Made by a program: the position numbers and the translations under genes. Of a DNA stretch of 16,538 nucleotides, positions 6,754 to 13,551 are shown one piece after another; within the stretch, counting starts at the first letter, position 1, and each line of letters begins with the position of its first letter. The notes below the pieces were generated by a model. It had not been told where the DNA came from. It searched no databases and worked only from the letters and a program-made list of their open reading frames with translations. Origin of the DNA: JAWWPG01 sp038327385 (GTDB lineage: Bacteria; Actinomycetota; Actinomycetes; Propionibacteriales; Nocardioidaceae); assembly GCA_038327385.1 (NCBI GenBank), contig JBBQKY010000036.1, positions 1-16,538 of the forward strand. The letters run 5' to 3'.

Positions 6754-7044
6754 TCAGTGCACTTCGGGCCGAAGCACCTTGGTGCGCATGACCGACTCGT
6801 TGAGTCCCAGCTGTCGGTCGAGCTCCTTGACGGTCGCAGGCTCCGCCGACAGTGTCACAACGGCATAGATGCCTTCGGTCTTCTTGTTCACCTCGTATGC
6901 CAGCCGGCGGCGGCCCCACACCTCGACGGACTCGACGCTGCCGCCGTCCTGGCGGACGACGTTGAGGTAGGTCTCCAGGGACGGCTCGACCGTCCGCTCC
7001 TCGAGGTCGGGATCGAGGATCACCATGAGCTCGTAGTTCCGCAT
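6754..7044 (-). CDS. rpsF: 30S ribosomal protein S6
   Basis: 96 residues starting MRNYELMVILDPDLEERTVEPSLE, matching the family N-terminus. Further family features are the WGRRRLAYEVNKKTEGIY core and the NESVMRTKVLRPEVH end. S6 forms a heterodimer with S18 on the small-subunit platform. Two start codons are possible. ATG 7053 (MPAMRNYE...) lies 3 nt from AGGAGG and ATG 7044 lies 12 nt from it; I chose 7044 because S6 proteins normally begin M-R-x-Y-E. It is the first gene of the rpsF-ssb-rpsR-rplI operon. The leader upstream has GC hairpins that may bind S6:S18 for feedback control. Confidence 0.95.
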   Translation of the reverse strand: MRNYELMVILDPDLEERTVEPSLETYLNVVRQDGGSVESVEVWGRRRLAYEVNKKTEGIYAVVTLSAEPATVKELDRQLGLNESVMRTKVLRPEVH

Positions 7045-7102
7045 AGCGGGCATCCACCTCCTGTGGACTTGGCGGTCACGGTCTCTCCGTGACAGGAGGC
7101 CA

Positions 7103-7145
7103 CACCCGCACCTTCCGGGTGGCGCATGGCCGGCGTCCGGCCGGC
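7103..7145 (-). promoter_or_regulatory. rpsF leader hairpins, possible S6:S18 autoregulatory RNA
   Basis: On the rpsF strand, a CACCCG/CGGGTG stem with a 7-nt loop (GAAGGTG) occupies 7121-7103. Upstream of it, the block at 7145-7128 folds as GGCCGG-ACG-CCGGCC or an alternative GCCGGC register. The first element can also fold as CACC-CGGAA-GGTG. Leaders of rpsF operons in many bacteria bind S6:S18 through a hairpin with a CCG element. The resemblance here is suggestive only and was judged by eye. Confidence 0.35.
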
Positions 7146-7158
7146 TCTGCAGATGCCT

Positions 7159-7187
7159 AGGCTAGCAGCGGTCGCCAGCCGCCTGAA
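7159..7187 (-). promoter_or_regulatory. Candidate rpsF operon promoter
   Basis: On the minus strand TTCAGG (7187-7182) and TAGCCT (7164-7159) are separated by exactly 17 bp. TAGCCT fits the actinobacterial TAnnnT -10 pattern; the -35 matches TTGACA at only three positions. Transcription would begin about 100 nt upstream of rpsF, leaving room for the hairpin leader. Confidence 0.3.
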
Positions 7188-7265
7188 ATCGTCATCCACA
7201 GGCTGCGCACGTCGACCGGCCACGCCTCCGGCGAGCCGCTCCGCATTGGCTGACCGGTGCAGGGC

Positions 7266-9812
7266 TCACTCGGTGGAGATGGCGTCGAGCACGTTCAGCT
7301 TGGCGGCTCGCCGTGCCGGCAGCCAGGCAGCCAGTACGCCGATCAGCGCAGCGAGCAGCACGAACACCACGATCTGCAGCCACGGCACCGCGAGGACGTC
7401 CAGTCCCTGGTCGCTCAGAGCCTCCACCAAGGAGACACCGAAGGCGATGCCGATCAGCACCCCCAGCACCGCTCCGAGCACCGCGATCGCGATGGACTCC
7501 AGACGCACCATCCGGCGCAGCTGGCGACGGCTGAGCCCGATCGCACGCAGCAGGCCCACCTCCCGCGTCCGCTCGATGACCGACAGCGCCAGCGTGTTCA
7601 CGATGCCAAGGGCAGCGATGAGAATCGAGAACGCCAGTAGGGCGTAGATCATGTAGAGGAACTGGTTGATCTGCTGGCTTTGCGCGCTCGCGAACCCTTG
7701 CGGGTCCTGGAGCGTGACTGTCGGCAGGTTCTTGGTGATCGGGTCGACCTGGTCGTGCAGGGTGCTGGCCGAGACCCCCCGCTTCGGCGTGATGAACAGC
7801 AGCGAGTCCTGGGGCGCGAGGGCACCCTTGGCGAGCGCGTTCAGCGTCACGAGGTAGTTCGCCGGCACCGCCGCCGACGCGGAGAAGACACCGGCCACCT
7901 TCAACCGCTGAGTGCCGCCCTGCAGCTTCAACGGGACGACATCACCGAGGTGATAGCCATGCTGGCTGGCGGCGGACTTGTCCACGAGTATCGTGTCGTC
8001 GGCGAGCGCTCCGACGCCTCCCGACTGCATCGGGATGACGAGAGCCTGTTGCAGCTGCGCCGGGTCGGCGGCGCCGAGATACACCTGGTCCCCGTTGATC
8101 TCACCGTTGGCGGACCTGAACTCCGCGACCGTCTGGACGCCGGGCTGCTGCCTGATCTCCTTCGCGATCGTTGGGGAGAACGGCGTACCCACGATGTTGG
8201 ACACCACGAAGTCGGCCGTCAAGGTGTCACTGATCGCCTTGTCGGTGCTGGCCTTGGCCGACTGACCGAGGATCGACATCGTGGCCACCAGTGCCAGCCC
8301 GATCATCAGTGCGCTCGCGGTTGCTGCGGTACGACGAGGGTTCCGCAACGAGTTCTGGGTGGCGAGCTGGCCGACCGAGCCGAACAACCGGCGGTAGAGC
8401 ATCCCGAGCAGCAGGATGACCGGCCGCCCGAGCACCGCGCTCATGAGCGCGATACCGACGAGGATGGCGAGCGCTCCGAGGCCGATCCCCAGCAGCCCGG
8501 TTCCACCGGAGCCGAGGAAGCCGGCCACTGCAGCGGCTGCACCGACCACGACCAGCCCGACACCGACGACCATCCGCCGGCGCATCGACGACTCCGGAAG
8601 GGCCACCTCGTCGCGCATCGCCGCGACCGGTGAGATGCGACCCGCTCGACGCGCGGGAAGGTAGGCCGCGATCAGTGTGGTGACCATCCCCGCGAGGTAG
8701 GCGGCGATCACGGTCCGAGGGGAGACGGGCATCGGTACGCCGGTGAGGTCGAGCCCGATCTTCCCGAAGATCCATCTCAGCGCCATCGCCAGCAGGTAGC
8801 CGACGCCCACCCCGGCGGTCGTCCCGACCAACCCCACGACGAAGGCCTCCGCCAGCACGGACCTGTTCACCTGTCTCTTGGAGGCGCCCATGGCCCGGAG
8901 CAGCGCCAGCTCGCGGCTGCGTTGCGCCACCAGGATCGAGAAGGTGTTGACGATCAAGAAGATGCCGACGACGAGCGAGATGGCAGCAAACGTGAGCAGG
9001 AAGTAGTTCAGGAAGCTGAGGACCTGGTTGATCGCCTTCTCCCCCTCGGAGGCGACCTCGTCGCCGGTGCGGGCCAGGATGCCAGCGGGGAGAAGCTTCT
9101 GGGCGGCGTCGGCCAGCTGCTGCTGGGACACACCGGGTTTGGCGGTCAGCGAAATGTCGGTGAAGACGTTCCTGCCACCGAAGAACAGCTGCTGGATCGC
9201 CCGCTGCCCGAAGATCGTGAGGGTCGCGCCGCCGGCGTTCCCGGTCTGCCCGAACCTGACGATGCCGCTCAGCCGCACGGTCATCTGCGGCTTCGGGCCG
9301 GGCGTCACCAGCGCTACCGTGTCGCCGACGGAGTAGCCTGCCTTGTCGGCGGTCTGCTGGTCGAGTGCTACCTCGCCGATCCCCACAGGTGCGGAGCCGT
9401 CGACGATCGTCACGATGGGGTTTCCTGTGATGGCGCGCGTCCGGCCGAAGTCGAAGGCGAGCCCCGGCGCACCCCCGCCGCTGACCACTTTGTGGTCCTT
9501 GTCCAAGACGTAGACGCCCTGCACCGAGCTGCCGCCGTCAACGGCCGCAGCCTGCGGCAGCCGCTCGAGGTCGGTGACGACCGAAGCCGGGATGGTCCGG
9601 GAGTCGGACCCGGACGTGAAGTCCCCGGCCCCCTTGGGCGCCACCTGCACGTCCGGTGTCGAGCCTCTGATGATGCCGGTGAAGGCGTCCTTGATGGTGT
9701 CGGTGAGGATGAACGACCCGGCGACGAAGGCGACCCCGAGAACGATCGCGAAGCCGCTCAGCAGCAGCCGCACCTTGCGCGCGAACAGGTTGCGCCAGGT
9801 CACCCGCCACAT
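7266..9812 (-). CDS. ABC transporter permease, duplicated FtsX/MacB type
   Basis: 848 residues. A first membrane helix (about 13-38, LLLSGFAIVLGVAFVAGSFILTD) is followed by a large extracytoplasmic domain and an FtsX domain with three helices containing RSRELALLRAMGASKRQ (about 298-314). A central hydrophobic pair is followed by a second extracytoplasmic domain. A second FtsX domain with RTREVGLLRAIGLSRRQ ends near LPARRAAKLNVLDAISTE. This duplicated architecture is common in Gram-positive permeases that pair with a LolD/MacB-like ATPase. Such machines use ATP for mechanical work across the membrane (lipid, peptide or drug export) rather than classical import. It starts 4 bp after the ATPase stop, so the two are certainly co-expressed. 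Substrate unknown; no two-component genes adjoin. Confidence 0.92.
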   Translation of the reverse strand: MWRVTWRNLFARKVRLLLSGFAIVLGVAFVAGSFILTDTIKDAFTGIIRGSTPDVQVAPKGAGDFTSGSDSRTIPASVVTDLERLPQAAAVDGGSSVQGVYVLDKDHKVVSGGGAPGLAFDFGRTRAITGNPIVTIVDGSAPVGIGEVALDQQTADKAGYSVGDTVALVTPGPKPQMTVRLSGIVRFGQTGNAGGATLTIFGQRAIQQLFFGGRNVFTDISLTAKPGVSQQQLADAAQKLLPAGILARTGDEVASEGEKAINQVLSFLNYFLLTFAAISLVVGIFLIVNTFSILVAQRSRELALLRAMGASKRQVNRSVLAEAFVVGLVGTTAGVGVGYLLAMALRWIFGKIGLDLTGVPMPVSPRTVIAAYLAGMVTTLIAAYLPARRAGRISPVAAMRDEVALPESSMRRRMVVGVGLVVVGAAAAVAGFLGSGGTGLLGIGLGALAILVGIALMSAVLGRPVILLLGMLYRRLFGSVGQLATQNSLRNPRRTAATASALMIGLALVATMSILGQSAKASTDKAISDTLTADFVVSNIVGTPFSPTIAKEIRQQPGVQTVAEFRSANGEINGDQVYLGAADPAQLQQALVIPMQSGGVGALADDTILVDKSAASQHGYHLGDVVPLKLQGGTQRLKVAGVFSASAAVPANYLVTLNALAKGALAPQDSLLFITPKRGVSASTLHDQVDPITKNLPTVTLQDPQGFASAQSQQINQFLYMIYALLAFSILIAALGIVNTLALSVIERTREVGLLRAIGLSRRQLRRMVRLESIAIAVLGAVLGVLIGIAFGVSLVEALSDQGLDVLAVPWLQIVVFVLLAALIGVLAAWLPARRAAKLNVLDAISTE

Positions 9813-9816
9813 GGCG

Positions 9817-10611
9817 TCAGCCCTCCACAGCGGCAGGGGCGCTCAGCCGGGGCGACAGCTGCTTCATCTTCTCGAGCACGCGGTCCGCCGTTGGCGAACG
9901 GAGCTCGTCCACGACGCGTCCGTCCGCGAGGAACACCACCCGGTCGGTGTACGACGCCGCGAGCGGGTCGTGGGTGACCATCACGATCGTCTGGCCGTAC
10001 TGGTCGACGCTCGTGCGGAGGAACTCGAGGATCTCCGCACTGGCAGCCGAGTCCAGGTTGCCCGTCGGCTCGTCAGCGAAGACGATCTCCGGCTGTGACA
10101 CCAGCGCCCGAGCACACGCCACCCGCTGCTGCTGGCCGCCGGACAGCTGGCTGGGCCGGTGCTTCAGCCGCGACTCCAGGTCGACGGTCCTGATGATGGT
10201 GTCGAACCACTTCTGGTCCGGCTTGCGACCGGCGATCGACAGCGGCAGCAGGATGTTCTCCTCGGCCGACAACGTCGGAACGAGGTTGTACGACTGGAAG
10301 ACGAACCCGATCTTGTCCCGGCGCAACGTGGTCAGGTCCTTGTCGTCGAGCTGCGCAAGGTCCTGCTCGCCGACGTACACCTCCCCCGACGTGGCCGTGT
10401 CCAGTGCCGCCAGGCAGTGCATCAACGTCGACTTGCCGGACCCCGACGGCCCCATCACGGCGGTGTACTCAGCGGTCATGAAGTTTACGCTCACGCCGTC
10501 GAGGGCCGCGATGGTGGCCGCGCCCTCGCCGTACAGCTTGCGAAGATCGACGGCTCTGGCGGCGGGCGGCGTCTCGGCACCGCCCAGCGCCGTGGCGGTG
10601 GAGTCAGACAT
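9817..10611 (-). CDS. ABC transporter ATP-binding protein (MacB/LolD family)
   Basis: 264 residues with every nucleotide-binding motif: Walker A GPSGSGKST (54-62), Q-loop VFQSYNLVPT (Q106), signature LSGGQQQR (156-163), Walker B IVFADEPTGNLD (176-187) and the H-loop histidine H214 in MVTHDP. The ADEPTGNLDS and FQSYNLVPTLSA segments are typical of the MacB/LolD/FtsE group. An N-terminal extension of about 20 residues precedes the domain. The protein should power the downstream FtsX-type permease. The ATG at 10611 has GAGGAG 12 nt upstream. The divergent peptidase E-like gene lies on the other side of a 159-bp promoter region. Confidence 0.95.
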   Translation of the reverse strand: MSDSTATALGGAETPPAARAVDLRKLYGEGAATIAALDGVSVNFMTAEYTAVMGPSGSGKSTLMHCLAALDTATSGEVYVGEQDLAQLDDKDLTTLRRDKIGFVFQSYNLVPTLSAEENILLPLSIAGRKPDQKWFDTIIRTVDLESRLKHRPSQLSGGQQQRVACARALVSQPEIVFADEPTGNLDSAASAEILEFLRTSVDQYGQTIVMVTHDPLAASYTDRVVFLADGRVVDELRSPTADRVLEKMKQLSPRLSAPAAVEG

Positions 10612-10770
10612 ACTCGTTCAGGTCTCCTCGGATGCATTCACAGTCAAGCTCATGGATGTTGTCGGCTTCGCGTTCCCACGCTATTGGACGCCCGCAGCCG
10701 ACCGCGATGGGGTTTACCCCTGACGGGTCCCTGAGGTTTGCCGGGCAGCTCCGGCAGGCCGGGACACGAG
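10612..10770. promoter_or_regulatory. Divergent ABC transporter / peptidase E-like intergenic region
   Basis: 159 bp with no supported gene. It contains the near-palindrome GGGGTTTACCCC (10709-10720) and a TGCCGG-GCAGCT-CCGGCA hairpin (10739-10756) just upstream of the plus-strand gene. No convincing promoter pair was recognised on either strand. Confidence 0.5.
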
Positions 10771-11451
10771 ATGGTGCGAGAAAGCAGGAACCATGCGGCT
10801 CACCTCTCGTCCTTCCGGCTCGGCGAGCATCCTGAGCGGCTCGTCGAGCTGGTACGGCGCGACGGTCGCCCGCCAGCGGTGGCCGTCGTCGCGAACGCCA
10901 TCGACGGTGGCGACGACCCCGTGCGGCGCAGCGACGGCGTGCGGGCGGAGCTGGCGGCCCTGGCCGGGCTCGGCCTCGAGCCGCACGAGCTGGACCTTCG
11001 CGACTACCGGGCCGAGGGCGACGAGCTGGAAGACGACCTGCGCGCCTACGCGGCGCTGTGGGTGCGTGGTGGCAACGCCTTCACGCTGCGCTACACGATG
11101 CGCCGAAGCGGGGCCGAGAGGGTGATCCCGCGCCTCGTGACCGAGGACGCGCTCGTGTACGCGGGATACAGCGCCGGACCCTGTGTGCTCGCGCCGAGCC
11201 TCTCCGGTCTCGAGCTCTGCGACGACCCCGACGAGGTCCGCCGCATCTACGACGTGGCGCCGATCTACGAAGGGCTCGCTGTGCTGGACAGGCCGTTCGT
11301 CCCGCATCTCGACAGCCCAGGTCACCCGGAGACGGAGCTGGTAGCGGCGGTGGCGGAGCGCTACCGACGCGAGCAGGTGACGTTCTGGGCCTTGCGCGAC
11401 GGTCAAGCACTCGTCATCGACGGCGGATTGACCGATGCCACCCTGGTGTGA
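10771..11451 (+). CDS. Peptidase E-like (S51 family) / type 1 glutamine amidotransferase-like protein
   Basis: 226 residues from ATG 10771. The nucleophile-elbow motif VYAGYSAGPC (Ser134) and the upstream ALWVRGGNAF (95-104) are the marks of the S51 peptidase / class-I GATase-like fold. His179 (FVPHLDSPGHPE) is a candidate catalytic histidine. Peptidase E cleaves Asp-X dipeptides, but many actinobacterial relatives have no tested function. The start is uncertain. In-frame options are TTG 10738, ATG 10771 (weak GGGA) and GTG 10774. An out-of-frame ATG at 10793 would encode the expected family start M-R-L if one base were added near 10802 (see finding). It may have an N-terminal frameshift or a sequencing error. 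Confidence 0.8.
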   Translation: MVRESRNHAAHLSSFRLGEHPERLVELVRRDGRPPAVAVVANAIDGGDDPVRRSDGVRAELAALAGLGLEPHELDLRDYRAEGDELEDDLRAYAALWVRGGNAFTLRYTMRRSGAERVIPRLVTEDALVYAGYSAGPCVLAPSLSGLELCDDPDEVRRIYDVAPIYEGLAVLDRPFVPHLDSPGHPETELVAAVAERYRREQVTFWALRDGQALVIDGGLTDATLV

Positions 11452-11500
11452 AGCCCGATATCCCGGTCAGCATGTGGAGCCGGCTGTCCGAGCGCAGTCA

Positions 11501-11506
11501 TAGGCT
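11501..11506 (+). promoter_or_regulatory. Candidate -10 element for nfo
   Basis: TAGGCT fits the TAnnnT -10 pattern and ends 6 nt before the nfo ATG, the spacing expected for a leaderless actinobacterial transcript. No -35 is evident. Confidence 0.3.
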
Positions 11507-11512
11507 GAGGCC

Positions 11513-12313
11513 ATGGCTGAGCTCATCATCGGCGGACACGTCGACCAGACGGATCCCATCGCCGAGGCGGAGGCGCGCAAGGCGACGTTGTCGCAGTTCT
11601 TCCTCGGGGACCCGCAGGGCTGGAAAGGCCCCGTGGTTCGCTACGCGGGCGGACCCGCCGCACTCGAGGCGGCGGCTGAGGCTGCCGGCATCGACCTGTA
11701 CGTGCACGCGCCGTACGTGCTCAATGTCGCCACGACCAACAACCGCATCCGCATCCCGTCCCGCAAGCTGCTGCAGCAGACCGTCCACGCCGCCGCGGAG
11801 ATCGGCGCCAAGGGCGTCATCGTGCACGGCGGCCATGTGTCCAAGGACGACGATCCCGCGATCGGTTTCGACAACTGGCGCAAGTGCATCGACCGGCTGG
11901 ACATGCCGGTGCCGCTGCTGATCGAGAACACCGCCGGCGGCGACAACGCGATGGCGCGTCGGCTCGAACGCATCGCGCGGATGTGGGACGCGATCGAGGG
12001 AGCTGAAGGGTCCGACACCGTCGGGTTCTGTCTCGACACCTGCCATGCCCACGCTGGCGGCGAGGAGCTCACCGCTCTCGTCGAGCGGGTGCTGGCGATT
12101 ACCGGGCGCATCGACCTGGTGCACGCCAACGACTCTCGCGACGCCTTCGACTCCGGAGCCGACCGGCACGCGAACTTCGGCTCCGGCACCATCGCCCCTG
12201 CAGACCTGGTCGCCGTCGTGCAGGCCGCCGGCGCCCCGGTCGTCTGTGAGACGCCGGGTGGTGCACAGGGACAGGGCGACGACATCGCCTGGCTGCGCGC
12301 TCACCTCGACTGA
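11513..12313 (+). CDS. nfo: Endonuclease IV (deoxyribonuclease IV, AP endonuclease)
   Basis: 266 residues forming a xylose-isomerase-like TIM barrel. By alignment to E. coli Nfo from memory, all nine metal ligands seem present: His65 (YVHAPY), one of His105/His108 (VHGGH), Glu138 (LLIENTAGG), Asp175 and His178 (CLDTCHAHAGG), His204 (VHANDS), Asp217 and His219 (ADRHANFGSG) and Glu246 (VCETPG). The enzyme cuts the backbone 5' of abasic sites and at some damaged bases, using three zinc ions. The ATG at 11513 lies 6 nt after TAGGCT, so a leaderless or near-leaderless transcript is possible. Together with the MGMT gene it gives the window two DNA-damage repair functions, but they are not in one operon. 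Confidence 0.93.
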   Translation: MAELIIGGHVDQTDPIAEAEARKATLSQFFLGDPQGWKGPVVRYAGGPAALEAAAEAAGIDLYVHAPYVLNVATTNNRIRIPSRKLLQQTVHAAAEIGAKGVIVHGGHVSKDDDPAIGFDNWRKCIDRLDMPVPLLIENTAGGDNAMARRLERIARMWDAIEGAEGSDTVGFCLDTCHAHAGGEELTALVERVLAITGRIDLVHANDSRDAFDSGADRHANFGSGTIAPADLVAVVQAAGAPVVCETPGGAQGQGDDIAWLRAHLD

Positions 12314-12326
12314 CCGCCCCGAGACC

Positions 12327-12427
12327 CCGCAATCGCCGATTTTCGGGGATTGGGGGATCACGCCCACAACACGCCGACGCCACGCCGACGCCGTGCCGCA
12401 ATCGCGGATCAATCGGGGATTGTCGGG
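12327..12427. repeat. Two copies of an imperfect palindromic repeat with a tandem 11-mer between
   Basis: Copy 1 (12327-12356) and copy 2 (12396-12427) both begin CCGCAATCGC and contain TCGGGGATTG followed by a G-rich end, with start-to-start spacing of 69 bp. Each copy folds on itself. CAATCGCCGA/TCGGGGATTG (12330-12352) has one mismatch and a TTT loop. CAATCGCGGAT/ATCGGGGATTG (12399-12422) has two mismatches. Between them ACGCCGACGCC is repeated in tandem (12371-12392). The block lies between the nfo stop and the next gene. Possible roles are terminator, operator pair or a dispersed genomic repeat. Confidence 0.65.
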
Positions 12428-12515
12428 TGGGATGCGCACCAGCCGTCATGGAGTTCGCGCCGTGCAGGCGTCGGGCGGGGCGACCTCGAGAGGCGCGGGT
12501 AGGATCGCAGGCGCT

Positions 12516-13289
12516 ATGGGCTCCGGAGCGCTGTTTCTCGCCGTGTTCCTGGCGTGCGCCGTGGAGGCCGTGGAGGCCGCCACCATCGTCCTGGCCATGG
12601 GCACGGCACGGGACTGGCGCTCAGCCGGTCTCGGAGTGCTAGGCGGGGTCGGCGTGCTTGCCGTGACGGTTGCCGCCTTGGGTCCCGCCCTCACGCTGAT
12701 CCCGCTGCGCAGCCTGCGGCTCGTGGTCGGCGGCCTGCTGCTCATCTTCGGTCTGCAGTGGCTTCGCAAGTCCATCCTGCGCGCCAGCGGGTACAAGGCC
12801 CTGCACGACGAGGATGCGATCTACTCCAAGGAAGTCGCCGCTGCCAGCGCCGTCGTCGTCGAGAAGCGGCCCGGCGTGCCCGACTGGTACGCCTTCACGG
12901 TGTCCTTCAAGGGCGTCGTCCTGGAAGGGCTCGAGGTCGCCTTCATCGTGCTGACGTTCGGCACCAACCAGCACGACGTGCCCCTGGCGTCCGTGGCGGC
13001 GCTCGCAGCCGTCGGCGTCGTGGTCGCAGCGGCCGTCGCCGTCCGGGCGCCGCTGGCGCGCGTGCCCGAGAACACGCTGAAGCTGGTCGTCGGCGTGATG
13101 CTGACCTCCTTCGGCACTTTCTGGGGGGCCGAGGGGGCGGGGGCCGACTGGCCGGGCGGGGACGCCGCGCTGCCGGTCTTGGTCGTGGCGGTGGCTGCCT
13201 TCGCTTTCGCCTTGATCGCGCTGCTTCGCCGGCGGCGCACCCTGCAGGATGACGGCGCACGACGCCTTGCCCCAGCGGCGACATCATGA
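12516..13289 (+). CDS. Uncharacterised multi-pass membrane protein with duplicated ExxE module (COG4280-like)
   Basis: 257 residues, at least six membrane segments. Two halves align by eye: VEAVEAATIVLAMGT (16-30) with LEGLEVAFIVLTFGT (136-150), and LRLVVGGLLLIFGLQW (67-82) with LKLVVGVMLTSFGTFW (188-203). Each half thus carries an ExxE motif in its first helix, E17/E20 and E137/E140. Intramembrane RExxE/ExxE motifs coordinate metal in the iron permease Ftr1, so a cation-transport role is a reasonable inference, no more. I associate this protein with COG4280 from memory. ATG 12516 is chosen because the hydrophobic domain begins there and a TAGGAT hexamer lies just upstream; ATG 12432 in the same frame would add 28 basic residues. 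It overlaps the next gene by ATGA. Confidence 0.75.
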   Translation: MGSGALFLAVFLACAVEAVEAATIVLAMGTARDWRSAGLGVLGGVGVLAVTVAALGPALTLIPLRSLRLVVGGLLLIFGLQWLRKSILRASGYKALHDEDAIYSKEVAAASAVVVEKRPGVPDWYAFTVSFKGVVLEGLEVAFIVLTFGTNQHDVPLASVAALAAVGVVVAAAVAVRAPLARVPENTLKLVVGVMLTSFGTFWGAEGAGADWPGGDAALPVLVVAVAAFAFALIALLRRRRTLQDDGARRLAPAATS

Positions 13290-13498
13290 CCGCGAGACTG
13301 CGGGACTTCGCCGCGTTTTGGTACGACTTCGTCGTCGGCGACGACTGGCGGGTAGCGACGGGCGTTGCGCTCGCCCTAGCAGTCACGTACGTCGTGAGCC
13401 GGTCCACGTCCGCGACCTGGTGGATCGTGCCGCTGGCGGTGGTCGTGCTGCTGCCCTACAGCCTGTGGCGAGCCACCCGCCGTACCGAGGACCGCTGA
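13286..13498 (+). CDS. Small two-helix membrane protein
   Basis: 70 residues, unrecognised. Two hydrophobic helices lie at about 23-38 (VATGVALALAVTYVVS) and 44-61 (TWWIVPLAVVVLLPYSLW), with a basic C-terminal tail (RATRRTEDR). The ATG overlaps the stop of the ExxE membrane protein as ATGA, so it is translationally coupled. It is probably a subunit or stabiliser of that protein. Codon use matches its neighbours. Confidence 0.75.
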   Translation: MTARLRDFAAFWYDFVVGDDWRVATGVALALAVTYVVSRSTSATWWIVPLAVVVLLPYSLWRATRRTEDR

Positions 13499-13551
13499 CT
13501 CCCGGTCGGGCAGCCCGGGCCGGCGAGCCCGTTCCGGTAGCGTTGCCGGGC

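Larger units (their letters stand above)
7054..7265 (-). promoter_or_regulatory. rpsF operon leader and promoter region
   Basis: 212 bp between the ABC permease stop and rpsF. AGGAGG (rpsF ribosome-binding site) is just upstream of the start. Hairpins lie at 7103-7145, and a candidate promoter at 7159-7187. A DnaA-box-like TCATCCACA occurs at 7192-7200. No coding sequence is supported here. Confidence 0.6.

Noticed and set aside
8922..9977. Plus-strand open frame of 351 codons (and 7680-8633, 317 codons) within the ABC operon
   Set aside because: Antisense to the FtsX permease and ATPase; composition dominated by Arg, Gly, Asp and Pro with no domain.
11498..12439. Long minus-strand open frame (313 codons) opposite nfo
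   Set aside because: It is the complement of a gene with all endonuclease IV motifs; its translation is Arg/Gly/Val-rich with no family resemblance, as expected for shadow frames in high-GC DNA.
12045..12515. Upstream extension of the ExxE membrane protein frame
   Set aside because: It overlaps nfo and the palindromic repeats; the hydrophobic protein begins at 12516 (12432 is the only credible alternative).
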